Assembly: GCF_012516375.2 (NCBI RefSeq)
Contig: NZ_CP051204.2
Span: 5,394,001-5,458,000, forward strand
DNA: 64,000 nt
DNA from: Chitinophaga oryzae
Lineage (GTDB): Bacteria > Bacteroidota > Bacteroidia > Chitinophagales > Chitinophagaceae
Reading direction: 5' to 3'
Below the pieces are notes generated by a model. It was not told where the DNA came from and made no database searches. It worked only from the letters and a program-made list of their open reading frames with translations. A program made the position numbers and the translations under genes. Numbering within the stretch: the stretch's first letter is position 1; the number at the start of each line of letters is the position of its first letter. Below, piece after piece: positions 1 through 9,900 of this stretch.

Positions 1-72
1 TTTGACAACTTCGCCTATGGATATTTCAGATTATCGGAAGTGGCGGTGAAAGAGTATACGATACAAGAATGA
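1..72 (+). CDS. C-terminal tail of an unidentified protein (partial)
   Basis: An open frame enters from the left edge in frame 1 and stops at TGA 70-72. Only 23 residues are visible, rich in aromatic residues (FAYGYFRLSEV near the start). The short tail resembles the C-terminus of DUF4249-type Bacteroidota lipoproteins, which often end in a G-Y-F segment, but this is too little sequence for a firm family call. The next gene starts 52 bases downstream on the same strand. Confidence 0.45.
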   Translation, partial: FDNFAYGYFRLSEVAVKEYTIQE

Positions 73-124
73 ACCGAGGCACAGCCATCGCATATATTAT
101 CCACCATCCATTAAAGTACGGGAT

Positions 125-352
125 ATGAACGAATTAACCCGGGAAGTATTAATATTCAGCACCAATGTTAACACAGTCAAAGCCGTCAGGAAGCTGGCGC
201 CGTTATTCAACGGACACCAGCTGATTTCCAAATGGAGTTTTGACCTGGAGGACTGCGATAAAATTCTACGGATAGAAGCCGCCGCCAGAATCCCGGACGA
301 AATTATCAACATATTGCGAAGCAAGGGCTTCAATGGTAAAGAACTTAGCTGA
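125..352 (+). CDS. small hypothetical protein, HMA-like fold without metal cysteines
   Basis: A 75-residue cytoplasmic protein with no signal peptide or membrane segment. The pattern of strands and helices (LIFSTNV, then a helix with AVRKLAPLF, a strand KWSFDLED, a strand LRIEA, a second helix) is the beta-alpha-beta-beta-alpha layout of heavy-metal-associated or ACT-like small domains. The metal-binding CxxC loop is absent, so copper chaperone activity is not expected. It follows the partial gene at 1-72 in the same direction and could share its transcript. I do not know a function; the fold reading is inference from pattern. Confidence 0.6.
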   Translation: MNELTREVLIFSTNVNTVKAVRKLAPLFNGHQLISKWSFDLEDCDKILRIEAAARIPDEIINILRSKGFNGKELS

Positions 353-389
353 CGAGGCAATGACTATGCCCCGCAGCGGGACCGGGATA

Positions 390-2444
390 TTATAAATTGA
401 CCACTACGCCCAGGTTGGCAACCGTTCCTGTTCCTTTAACGTAATAACGCCCCTCCGTTGTAGCGCCACGCACCGCTGAATGAGTGGGATAATAACTGGC
501 GTTAAAGAGGTTATTCACTGCAAAAGTCAACGTTACATGCCTGAGTTTATAGGAAGTATACATATCGAACAACGTATAGCCGGTAACGGGGTATTTTCCG
601 TAATTCCATACTTCTTTAGGAAATACATCGCGGCTTCCGATTTTAGTCATTTGAACGGAGAAGTCCCATTGGCGGGTAAATTTAACGTTCACATGGCCGC
701 CGATTTTTATGGGCGAAATAGTGGAATTGTCTACTTTTCCGTCATAAGAGCCGTCGTTTTTTGTATCTTCTTTTCCATCCATATAGCCGAGTACGCCGCC
801 CAGGCTCAACCAATTGGTTGCTTTGTATCCCAGCACCGCCTCTGCTCCGTATATACGTTGTGGTAACTGGACCAGCTCGAAATTACCCGGGGTGACCTCT
901 TTGAAGCTGGCCCCTTTTTTACTGGTACTATAATAGCCGGTCACCTCGTAACGGAAGCGCTGAATGTCTCCATTTACACCCAGCTCAAAATTATTCACTT
1001 TTACAGGAGCAACGTTTATCGCATTTAAAGAAACACCATTTCTCAGTACCAGTCCTATGTCTCCAATAGAATAACCTTGCGAAAAGCTGGCAAACGGCTG
1101 GGCATAGGAAAATTTATTGTATCGCAGGCCGGCATTAAACACCAGTGCATTGTAGGTATTGGTGGCGCCCGGCACCAGCTTATTGCCCCTGGTAAAATCG
1201 CTGACTTTAAACAAGAGGTTCTCATAACGCGCACCGGCTTTGAATATCCAGTCTTTAGCCAGTATGAATTTGGATTGCAGGTAAGGGGCAATGCTATTCA
1301 TATTCATATCCGGAGTAACCAGTTTGTCAGCCATATCTTTTTGTACGGTATGGTCCTTTAACAAGTCTATGCCATAAATCAATTGCACATGGTTATTGCC
1401 CGGCAATACAAAAGGCGTGGAAAAATTGAACCGTCCGCCCCAGTGGTCAGAGTATATTTGATTATACGCTTCAAATACCGAATTAATATCATTATAATAT
1501 ACCGCAACATTCGCTTCTGTTTTACCAAAGGTACCGGTGTACTTTACGTTGAATGTTTTATTGTAGGGCGTTCCTCCCAGGATGTTGGTATCTCCCCGGA
1601 CGCCGATGGCCGGAGAAACACCGAAGTCTCCTTTGGTACCGATGTATTTACTGTCCTGGATACTGTTGAAATAATTACCCATCACCTCTATACGATGACT
1701 GGCAGAGAAATCATATCCGATCTTTACCAGGGCATTGTATGACTTCGTTTCTCCCAGCCCGTAAAAAGGGCTGACAACAACACCATCGGAAGACCTTACC
1801 ACACCGGAATGTGCCATCTTACCCTGCACAACGTAATCAAATCTTCCCACGCCCCCTTTGAATACCTGTGAGAGGTTATACCCGTATGTTTCATCAGCCT
1901 TAACGAGATTCAGGCTGTTATTGAAATAAGTAGAAGAGCTGAAGGGAACAGTTTTCTCCGGCTTTGTCGTAATATAATTGATAATACCACCCGCACCGCC
2001 GTTGCCATACATGGAGGATGCGCCGTTGATTACTTCGATATGATCTATCGCGCTGACATCGATCGTTCTGAGGTCACGTCCGCCGTTTCTCAACGGGGTA
2101 GATTGCGGGATACCATCGATCAGTACCAGGAAGTTCCTGCCTCTCAATTTCCCGATAAAATTATTCTGTCCTTCTTCACTGGGTGAAATTCCCGGTATTT
2201 TCTGCATCAGGATATACGGCAGGTTGTTGTTGATCTGCGCCTGTTTCCCCACCTCTTTCGCCGATATCAACAGCACGGAGGAAGGGACTTCGTTCACACT
2301 CTCTGCTACCCGGCTGGCTGTAACAATAACATCTTTCAACTGACTGGTGGTATCCGTGATTCTCCCGGGCCTGGTACTATCTTGTCCGAAGGCATTTGTG
2401 GCGGCAGTTAAGACTAAAAACGCTGAAATATAGCCTGCTCTCAT
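390..2444 (-). CDS. TonB-dependent outer-membrane receptor
   Basis: A 684-residue receptor with a signal peptide of about 20 residues ending near AFGQ. A TonB-box-like stretch (LKDVIVTASR, around residues 36-46) is followed by a plug domain (to about residue 165, with the typical LIDGIPQ and IDHIEVINGASSMYGNGGAG segments) and a 22-strand-type barrel ending in an aromatic/hydrophobic C-terminus (NLGVVVNL). It lacks the N-terminal carboxypeptidase-like domain of SusC proteins, so it belongs to the siderophore/cobalamin/heme-type receptors; the substrate cannot be told. It stands alone, facing the small gene at 125-352 convergently. Barrel repeats include APYLQSKFILAKDWIFKAGARY, typical of FecA/PupB-like receptors. 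Confidence 0.9.
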   Translation of the reverse strand: MRAGYISAFLVLTAATNAFGQDSTRPGRITDTTSQLKDVIVTASRVAESVNEVPSSVLLISAKEVGKQAQINNNLPYILMQKIPGISPSEEGQNNFIGKLRGRNFLVLIDGIPQSTPLRNGGRDLRTIDVSAIDHIEVINGASSMYGNGGAGGIINYITTKPEKTVPFSSSTYFNNSLNLVKADETYGYNLSQVFKGGVGRFDYVVQGKMAHSGVVRSSDGVVVSPFYGLGETKSYNALVKIGYDFSASHRIEVMGNYFNSIQDSKYIGTKGDFGVSPAIGVRGDTNILGGTPYNKTFNVKYTGTFGKTEANVAVYYNDINSVFEAYNQIYSDHWGGRFNFSTPFVLPGNNHVQLIYGIDLLKDHTVQKDMADKLVTPDMNMNSIAPYLQSKFILAKDWIFKAGARYENLLFKVSDFTRGNKLVPGATNTYNALVFNAGLRYNKFSYAQPFASFSQGYSIGDIGLVLRNGVSLNAINVAPVKVNNFELGVNGDIQRFRYEVTGYYSTSKKGASFKEVTPGNFELVQLPQRIYGAEAVLGYKATNWLSLGGVLGYMDGKEDTKNDGSYDGKVDNSTISPIKIGGHVNVKFTRQWDFSVQMTKIGSRDVFPKEVWNYGKYPVTGYTLFDMYTSYKLRHVTLTFAVNNLFNASYYPTHSAVRGATTEGRYYVKGTGTVANLGVVVNL

Positions 2445-2511
2445 AAAATAAAAAACATTGTTTTGGAACTGGCGCAGGACTGCCTGGCCGCTCCATATCC
2501 TGAAATTGCCG

Positions 2512-2548
2512 CAAAATTAATCGTTACAAGGGGGAAAGCGTAATCAAA
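2512..2548 (-). promoter_or_regulatory. candidate promoter of the TonB-dependent receptor
   Basis: On the minus strand a perfect -7 element TAATTTTG (2512-2519) is preceded by TTTG (2545-2548) with a 25-base spacer, slightly longer than usual. Predicted transcription would start near 2506, giving a leader of about 60 bases before the ATG at 2444. Confidence 0.4.
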
Positions 2549-2661
2549 AACGGAATTTTTCAGGTAGAAATCACCCGGAGCCAGGATTTCAGTTAAATAC
2601 ATAACCACTTTTACCACCTACAGCAGTGAGTGATGCATTAAACATGACGTATATATGCTTA

Positions 2662-3813
2662 TCAATTATTTCCCGCGTCGAATGTTATTACGGAGTTAGA
2701 TGCGGGGCGTTCTGCTCTGATTATCAACGGGAAAGAATCTTTAACGGGTATCCAGCGCTCCTTTCCAAATTTTCCAAAATCAACATATGTGCCCAGAAGC
2801 GTAAAACATTCAAACACAAAAGGTATCCCCTCCGCTCCCAGCGCTGAATGCTGATCTGCCACATGGAAGTGAAGATGTGGACCGGTAGTCTGACCAGTAA
2901 ACCCCACAGCTGCAATAACATCACCTTTTTTTACCCGTTGTCCGGCCACAACTTTGATGCTTCCCGGCTTCAGATGTTCGTAAAAGGCGATGCAGTTATT
3001 TCCTATATCTATTGAAATGTAGTTCCCTGTTGCCTTCTCTGCGGGGTACTCAGGGTGGTTTGCCAAAGTGTTGCTTTCCCGGAAATCATCCCTGGTTGCC
3101 GAAACAATGCCGTCACTCACTGCCAGCACCGCTGCCCCATAGCCATACCAATTTTTCACCACATCATTGTCTCCGTTGGCATACCGTCCCAGCGTATCAA
3201 GCTTGATGAAATCTATGGCAAAACGTCCGGGAATCCGCGCCTTCCCATCAACCGTATAAATTACCCTGCGATGCCCGCGGCTCCAGGAAGGATCGTAAAC
3301 TGCCGCCCAGGGACCACCGGCCAAAGGTGCTCCAAGAGCTACCCGCGGCTTCTCTGATATGCTCATAAATGCGCCCTGGACCAAAAATGTTTGCTTTTTA
3401 TTACCCTGCGATACCGAGAGACTAAGACGATGAACCAATTGCACACCAGTTTTATCATTTTGCAATTCAACAAACACTACCCTTGAATTACCCGGTGCAA
3501 TTAAATCCTCTTTATCCTTTATTTGCAATCCAGGCCTGCTAAGCCTATTTAGCAAATCACCCCTGTTAAAGGAAGCAACAACAGAAGAATCAGCAACATC
3601 CAATACTTCCATCTTTTCCAGACTTATGGAATCGTTTGAGAAATTAGTCAGATAGAGCTCATAGTAAACAGCGGGTTTTCCGTTTATAACGACAGTACCG
3701 GTCCCAAAAGGAATATGCATGTCGACAGATGGCCGGTATTCCTGGCCAAAACCCGGATCGATACCAGCGGTAATGATCATGAAAAAGCATAACAGTCTTT
3801 TGACTATTGCCAT
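2662..3813 (-). CDS. secreted M23-family (LytM-like) peptidase domain protein
   Basis: A 383-residue protein with a signal peptide (cleavage near GFGQ, residue 24). The C-terminal half carries an M23/LytM fold: the segment GVIAAVGFTGQTTGPHLHFHV has the conserved G-x-S/T-G...HLHFH motif whose histidines bind zinc. The other ligand pair, usually H-x3-D, appears as R-F-A-I-D (about residue 184), so the canonical histidine is arginine; an upstream G-H-R-R could supply a ligand, as I recall for a Bacteroidota subfamily. The N-terminal half (residues 25-150) is beta-rich and unassigned. Likely periplasmic, acting on peptidoglycan or a peptide. Single gene. Confidence 0.8.
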   Translation of the reverse strand: MAIVKRLLCFFMIITAGIDPGFGQEYRPSVDMHIPFGTGTVVINGKPAVYYELYLTNFSNDSISLEKMEVLDVADSSVVASFNRGDLLNRLSRPGLQIKDKEDLIAPGNSRVVFVELQNDKTGVQLVHRLSLSVSQGNKKQTFLVQGAFMSISEKPRVALGAPLAGGPWAAVYDPSWSRGHRRVIYTVDGKARIPGRFAIDFIKLDTLGRYANGDNDVVKNWYGYGAAVLAVSDGIVSATRDDFRESNTLANHPEYPAEKATGNYISIDIGNNCIAFYEHLKPGSIKVVAGQRVKKGDVIAAVGFTGQTTGPHLHFHVADQHSALGAEGIPFVFECFTLLGTYVDFGKFGKERWIPVKDSFPLIIRAERPASNSVITFDAGNN

Positions 3814-3945
3814 TTTTTATTGTTTTAAATGCTGGTCTGACTTAAATTTAAGCAAAAAAGGTATTCTTTCAGAGTCGTTTGACACAATGGATGACGGAAT
3901 CTTAACGCAGGAATTTCCAAAGCCGCAAACTATAAATAAAATCCG

Positions 3946-4206
3946 ATGAATTTAAGATCATTCATAAATAATGAAATTTTACGACTAGACAACTATATCA
4001 GTACTTGTTTACCTAAAACAAGTATTGAATTATTGGTAAAGAAAGAGGTAATTTATGGAAAGAAATTCTGCCGGCCAACAGGCATAATACCACCTTTCCT
4101 GAGTTTTGCGAAAGCAGGAATAAATGTAATCGTAGTTAACCTGAAGGTTAAACATGAAGTCTTCCTCCCGGCAAAAACCGGCGATGAATTTTCGGTCCTT
4201 TTGTAA
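3946..4206 (+). CDS. doubtful small ORF (86 aa)
   Basis: An 86-residue open frame in the 430-base gap between two minus-strand genes. It is AT-rich compared with its neighbours, has no recognisable domain, signal peptide or clear ribosome-binding site, and no -7 element upstream. It could be a real small gene, a decayed one or chance. The rest of the gap (3814-3945) holds no feature I can support. Confidence 0.2.
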   Translation: MNLRSFINNEILRLDNYISTCLPKTSIELLVKKEVIYGKKFCRPTGIIPPFLSFAKAGINVIVVNLKVKHEVFLPAKTGDEFSVLL

Positions 4207-4244
4207 TTCCATTGGTATCCAAAAGTCCCCAACCGTTCAATGAT

Positions 4245-5936
4245 TTACTTAATCTTTTCGTGTATAGGCAACCGTTGATTAACCGGTTCTTTCTTTATTT
4301 TATTCTCAGGGCAAATCTCTTTCTTCAAAACATCAGTCCCTTTAAGGCCACGTGTAGTAAACTCGATGCTGTCTTTAGGCTGATTGCCGGCAGGCGTAAT
4401 ACGGATAACATAATCTGTTTCCTTCTCCAGCATGATGGTAATGGTCCTTCCGGGAGTTGCTATGAAACACCAGCCAATGTTGCGCTGCCGGTTGTACAGG
4501 TATATGCACGCATCGTAATATTGCGGGCACACCGTAGCTTCGAAAGGAATCTCCAGGGCCGGTCGCGGCAGGGGGATTACATCCATTTTTTGCGGGGTAT
4601 ACCAGCTATAAATATCGTCGTCACCTTTCCCGCCAACCCTGTTGGAGGAAAGATATCCGCTTCCATCTTCCCGGCTCACCAAATAAAAATCGTCTCCGGA
4701 CGTGTTCACAGGGTATCGCATGTTTTCCGGAGTTGTCCACTGCGCCTTGCTGCCATTCGATTTGAAGATATCGAAACCGCCCATACCCACAAGGCCTTTG
4801 CTTGAATAATAGAGATCTCCATCAGCTCCTATAGTAGGAAATTCTTCTTCATCTGCTGTATTAATGGTTGGACCGCAATTCCGGGGCGTTCCCCAGGAGC
4901 CATCTGCCTGCCGTTCACTATACCAGATATCAGTGGCGCCTAGTCCACCAGGCATGTCTGAGGTAAAATACAAAATGTTTCCATCCTTGCTTAAAGCAGC
5001 ATGTCCCACTGAATATTCCTCTGGTTTATTATAGGCAAATGCCGTTGGCTGCGCCCATTTCCCGTTGCTGTCTTTCTTACTGACATACAATTCCAAACGT
5101 CTGTTACCCGATATCGTCACTTTTTCTATCCTTTCCTTCACCGTAGCGATGCGGCGGTCTGGTTCTGTTACAGTGAACCAGGCTGTCTGGTATCCATTAT
5201 CAAATGCTACAGGGCCAACGTGGTACCGGTACTGGTTAAACATAGAGGAAAGATCGCTCAGGTAAACGTTTCCATACTTGCTGCTATCTGCGAGATACAA
5301 TTTGTAATAGGGATCATTTGTACGGCCATAGTTGTTTTTATTCACCTTACTGCCGGGAGCCAGTTGGTCCCGAAACAGGGAATCCGACATAAATACAATA
5401 CCATTGGGGTACCAGGTAGCACCCCAGTCAGACTTTGCTGTATTGAGCCTGGCCACGTTCCGGACATCATCCCTGGTTGGTTGCCCCATCCATTGAACAG
5501 CGGCATCACAACCGGCAATTTTGTTTTCTACCAGGCGGGCCTGGTTGTTCTTCCGTGCATATTGCTGAAAGGCTGTTTTGGCAGCATCATATTTGCCCAG
5601 GCTTTTCAGCATATCTCCATAATACAATTCATCGACGGGATCAGCATCCGGCATTGCCACCAATTTCCCATACCATTCCGCTGCATTGGTATAGTCATTT
5701 ATTTGCCGGTAACACTCAGCGAGACGTTCCAGATTTTTTGTACTGACCTTCTTCTTTTTTGCCATTCTTTTATAGAGATTAGCCGCTTTTGCATAATCCT
5801 GCTGCAGATAATATATGGTTGCCTGCCGGGCAACAGATCTTTGTTCCTGGGCGCATACGTACCGGGCCAGCAAACAGCAAAATATAATCCCAACCGTTCT
5901 CATCATGTGGTTATTAACAAAGTGAAAAGCTCTCAT
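4245..5936 (-). CDS. TPR and PD40 beta-propeller protein of the SprF/adhesin operon
   Basis: About 563 residues with a signal peptide (cleavage near VCAQ). Residues 25-140 are tetratricopeptide-like helices (QDYAKAANLYKRM; GKYDAAKTAFQQYARK). Residues 160-460 are PD40/WD40-like propeller repeats (GHAALSKDGNILYFTSDMPGG; EEFPTIGADGDLYYSSKG; SREDGSGYLSSNRVGGKGDDDIY). This is the domain order of T9SS/gliding-associated OmpA-type proteins (PorE-like), but the C-terminal OmpA domain is missing; a short beta-rich tail replaces it. An open frame extends upstream to a TTG at 5945; I chose the ATG at 5936, five bases after the SprF stop. An ATG pair at 5906 would also leave an intact signal peptide. Last gene of the giant-adhesin operon; probably helps export or anchor it (inference). 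Confidence 0.8.
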   Translation of the reverse strand: MRAFHFVNNHMMRTVGIIFCCLLARYVCAQEQRSVARQATIYYLQQDYAKAANLYKRMAKKKKVSTKNLERLAECYRQINDYTNAAEWYGKLVAMPDADPVDELYYGDMLKSLGKYDAAKTAFQQYARKNNQARLVENKIAGCDAAVQWMGQPTRDDVRNVARLNTAKSDWGATWYPNGIVFMSDSLFRDQLAPGSKVNKNNYGRTNDPYYKLYLADSSKYGNVYLSDLSSMFNQYRYHVGPVAFDNGYQTAWFTVTEPDRRIATVKERIEKVTISGNRRLELYVSKKDSNGKWAQPTAFAYNKPEEYSVGHAALSKDGNILYFTSDMPGGLGATDIWYSERQADGSWGTPRNCGPTINTADEEEFPTIGADGDLYYSSKGLVGMGGFDIFKSNGSKAQWTTPENMRYPVNTSGDDFYLVSREDGSGYLSSNRVGGKGDDDIYSWYTPQKMDVIPLPRPALEIPFEATVCPQYYDACIYLYNRQRNIGWCFIATPGRTITIMLEKETDYVIRITPAGNQPKDSIEFTTRGLKGTDVLKKEICPENKIKKEPVNQRLPIHEKIK

Positions 5937-5941
5937 GGTAA

Positions 5942-6958
5942 TCAAAAATATCTTGGACTGAGTATACGTGTTCTTTTCCCGGGGAAGGTAATACCCAGGG
6001 ATATTTCATGTGACCCGCTCTGGGCAGAAGCCAGTTTACTGATCGTAAGATCGTAGGCATAACCGATCCGGAACCGGTCATTAGCATAAAATTCAACCAC
6101 TGCGCTGGCAGCATCGAGCGGATCAAGATATGAAGGCAGATTTGGCTTGTTCCACAAACGCACGCCTGTTCTGTAAGAGCCCCCTACCCACAATTTTTCC
6201 GCGATCAGTAAAAATGCCGTCAGGTCCACATTCGTAGGGCCTTTAAAATCTTCCTTTATCAAAACTGAAGGTTTGAGTTTGAAATTCTCTCCCAGATCAA
6301 ATACTGTCCCAGCCGTAAGATACAGGTGCTGCGTTTTGCGGATCGTTTTGTATTGATACCCTTTCCAATAATATCGGGTAGGGTCCGTATACAATGAGAA
6401 GAGGTCCATCACTGATGCACTGGCATAAAACCTGGGGGTGAAATAATAGATCCCGAAGCGCGCGTCCGGAATAAGCGTCGACACCCTGGCTGCCGGGATG
6501 GTGGGATCCCCGTCGTCGTTGAATTGCAGCGTAGTTCCATCGATAGCATACTGTGTGGCCCCGGCGCCTATGCCGAAGCATAAACGCCTGGTACCATCTT
6601 CATCCAGCGGAATACGGTAAGAATACATTCCGTAAAATGCAGTAGCATCCTGCGGCCCCAGCTTATCGTATGTTACCTGCAGCCCCAACCCTACCCTGTC
6701 GTCTTTTGATTTAACTACCCCATCTACCGAAACGGCTGCGGTGACCGGCGCCCCGGGAAAGTCAACCCATTGCTTTCTGTAAATAGTATTCAGATAGAGA
6801 TCTTCCTTGTAACCCGCGTAAGCCGGATTTACACTCAACATGTTAAACACATATTGACTAAACTGCAGGTTCTGCTGCCCTCTTGCCAAAGCAGGAAAAA
6901 GCATCAATCCTCCTATACACTTTAACAACACCCGGTTCCATCTTGATATATTATACAT
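5942..6958 (-). CDS. PorP/SprF family type IX secretion outer-membrane protein
   Basis: A 338-residue protein with a signal peptide (to about residue 27, ARGQQ) followed by the family hallmark LQFSQYVFNMLSVNPAYAGY at residues 31-50. The rest is a predicted beta-barrel with family motifs (YRKQWVDFPGAP; VGLGLQVTYDKLG; Y-R-x-P...LCFGIGAG). In Flavobacterium johnsoniae SprF is required for surface delivery of the adhesin SprB, a cargo with a CHU_C (type B) C-terminal domain, and sprF-like genes sit just downstream of such cargos. Here it starts 24 bases after the stop of a giant type B cargo, so it is very likely that protein's dedicated partner. Confidence 0.92.
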   Translation of the reverse strand: MYNISRWNRVLLKCIGGLMLFPALARGQQNLQFSQYVFNMLSVNPAYAGYKEDLYLNTIYRKQWVDFPGAPVTAAVSVDGVVKSKDDRVGLGLQVTYDKLGPQDATAFYGMYSYRIPLDEDGTRRLCFGIGAGATQYAIDGTTLQFNDDGDPTIPAARVSTLIPDARFGIYYFTPRFYASASVMDLFSLYTDPTRYYWKGYQYKTIRKTQHLYLTAGTVFDLGENFKLKPSVLIKEDFKGPTNVDLTAFLLIAEKLWVGGSYRTGVRLWNKPNLPSYLDPLDAASAVVEFYANDRFRIGYAYDLTISKLASAQSGSHEISLGITFPGKRTRILSPRYF

Positions 6959-6982
6959 AACATTTTTTTTTCGTTTACGTAA

Positions 6983-9900
6983 TTATCTCAACAATTCTAT
7001 CCAACCCTTATATACACGTTCTCCTTCCGGTGCTCTCAGTTTCAATATATAGTAGTAGGTACCCTCATTCAAACCATTTCCATCCCATTTGTTATCATAG
7101 TCTTTGCTCTGGTGCACCATATTCCCCCACCTGTTATAAATGAACAAACCGCTACCAGGGTATTTGCCTAATCCCTGGACCACAAAGCGATCGTTCTTTC
7201 CATCTCCATTCGGGGTAATAACATTTGGAATAAATATCTCATCACTTGCAGTTATCGTTACTACCGATGTATTGGAACCTGGCGCCGGATCATCTTCATT
7301 GCCCTTTATGGTTGCCGCATTGCGGATACTACCGCCGCTTATTATCTGCACGGTATAAGTCATCGTAAGCGCATCCGTGGTGCTCACATCCCCGATGGTC
7401 CATATAATACTGCGCCTTGCCGGGTCATAGTGCGCCGCTCCTTTCGTTACTGTTATATCTACAGGCACTCCCAATGCAACGGGCAGCACATCTGTAACCA
7501 CCACGCCGGTAGCAGCATTTGGCCCACGATTGCTTACTTCGATCTTATATCCGATACGTTTGGCAACAACATACGGCTGTGGCGTAACTACTGCCTTATT
7601 AATCACCAGGTCGGCCAATCTCACCGGATTGATGTCCACTTTCGCAGTGTCCGGCACAGACGTTGCAGGCGGCCCGGTAACGATAGCAGTATTGCTGATG
7701 GCGCCCTGGTCAAGCAATACCACATCATATGTGAGGGAGGTGCTTTGCCCGCCTGTTAATGAATCTATTGACCAGGTGGCTGTATGGGATGCAGCGTTAT
7801 AATTTACCGTTCCAAGACCTGGCTTGCCAAACACCGGTGTTGGCAGGTTATCGCCCGCAAGCACATCCGTTACTACCACATCTTTAACAGTAACAGCACC
7901 AGCGTTGCTAACCGTCAATGTATACGTTACCTTATCGCCTGCTTTGTATGGCCCTGGTGTTACTGTTTTAATGATATGCAGCGGGGCTTTCGCAACCACT
8001 GTTGTGATCACCGGGGGCGTAGTATTATTGTCCGGTACATTATCTGTCACTCCTGAAGGAGGAGTCACGGTGGCTGTATTTCTCAATGTACCGATAGTGG
8101 CCGCAGTACCGGAGATCAGGATACGCACGCTGCCGTTGGCAGGCAAAACAGCGATCGTGCCGGTCACATTATTACCGCTTGCACTGACAACAGTACCTGC
8201 CGCGCCGTTCGACTGGCTTTGAACAGTGGCAGTTACTCCAGTCACCCCTACAGGCACCGCATCGCTGAAGGTAGCGCCGCTTACACCAGACGGACCGGCA
8301 TTAGTTATTGTTACCACATAGCTGATAGCGCTTCCCTGTACCACTGTAGCCGGTCCTGTTTTAGCAACCTGCAGGTCTGCCACTTTACTTACCGTTGTTA
8401 TAACAGGAGGTGTAACAACAGCCGGTTGGCCGGGAACGTTAGCTGTAGCGGTATTTACCAGTTGTCCGCCATAGCCCGCAGGAACTGTCCCGGTCACTGT
8501 TATCAGGATGCGATTGCCAGCGCCGGCGCCAATATTGGCGGTTACGCTGATGTTATTACCGGCGCCACTGCTGCCGGCGATAACATTACCGTTGCCAACA
8601 ACGGAAGTTGACCAGGTAACATTTTTCAACGCAGCAGGCACCGAATCAGTGATAACAACAGCACTGGCATCACTCGGGCCAATATTCCCGGCTGTAATCC
8701 GGTATATCACCTGATCGCCTGTACCGGCAACGGCCGGTCCTGTTTTCTGCAGGGTTACGCCTGGCTGCTGTACAATCTTCGTTATCACCTTACTGCTATC
8801 GGGCGTAGTTGTCACCACTGTTGACGGCACTTTTACATAGGCCGTATTGGTAACGGTAGTTGCAGTGGTCTGTTGTAAAGTTCCGGCAATAGTGATACGC
8901 AAATGACTTCCACTCGTGGCCGCCGCCTGTATGCTGATATTATTACCCGTACCATTGGCCGGACCGGTAAATATAACGTTACCGGATACGCGCACTGCCT
9001 GCCAGCTCTTGACGGTAATGAGCGATGGTACAACATCAGTGACTATCAACGTATCAAGATCAGACGGACCATTATTGGTGACCTCTATCGTATAGGAAAT
9101 ATCACCGCCTGCCGCCAGCTGGGCCGGACCGCTCTTGGCTATCAGCACATTGGCCTTACGCTGCACATTCGTTACTGTTGTATCTGAAGTTATCTCCGGA
9201 CTACCGGGAGCAGATACTTTAGCTGCGTTCTTCACCTTGCCGCTGAAATTCGGATCCAGTTTTCCATGGATGGTTACAACGATTTCATTACCTGCACCTG
9301 CCGCTATATTGCCTGTTACCGCTACCGCCGTACCTGAACCGGCAGCGCCGGCAGTAACGGTAGCATTTCCGGTGGCTGTCGCTGTCCAGGTTACGCCATT
9401 AATACCCGCCGGCACATTATCAGTAATCACTGCACCTGTTGCATCGCTGGGCCCGGTGTTCGTTACTGTTACAACATATGTTATAGCATCCCCGGCCTGC
9501 GCAGCAGATGGCGCGGCTTTAGTGATATGCAGTCCCGGACGCCTGGTTACCTGGGTTACTACAGGTACACTGTTAACAGGTGTTCCACCAGGAGGTACAG
9601 CAGCGGCTGTATTCGTAATGACGCCTGTAAAGGTCGGATCAACCACGCCATTGATGGTGATAGTTATTTCGTTCCCGGCGCCGGCAGGGATATTAGCATG
9701 CAGTTGTATATTATTACCGCTACCGCTGTTGCTGCCGGTGATGACAGTATTGGTACCCGTTGCCGCGGCAGTCCAGGTGACCTTTTGCACCTGTGGAGGT
9801 ACGAGATCAGTTATACTGGTATTGATGGCATCGGACGGACCGGCATTCGTGACCACAACAGTGTACACAATGGCCTGCCCTGCAATCACACCTGAGGGTC

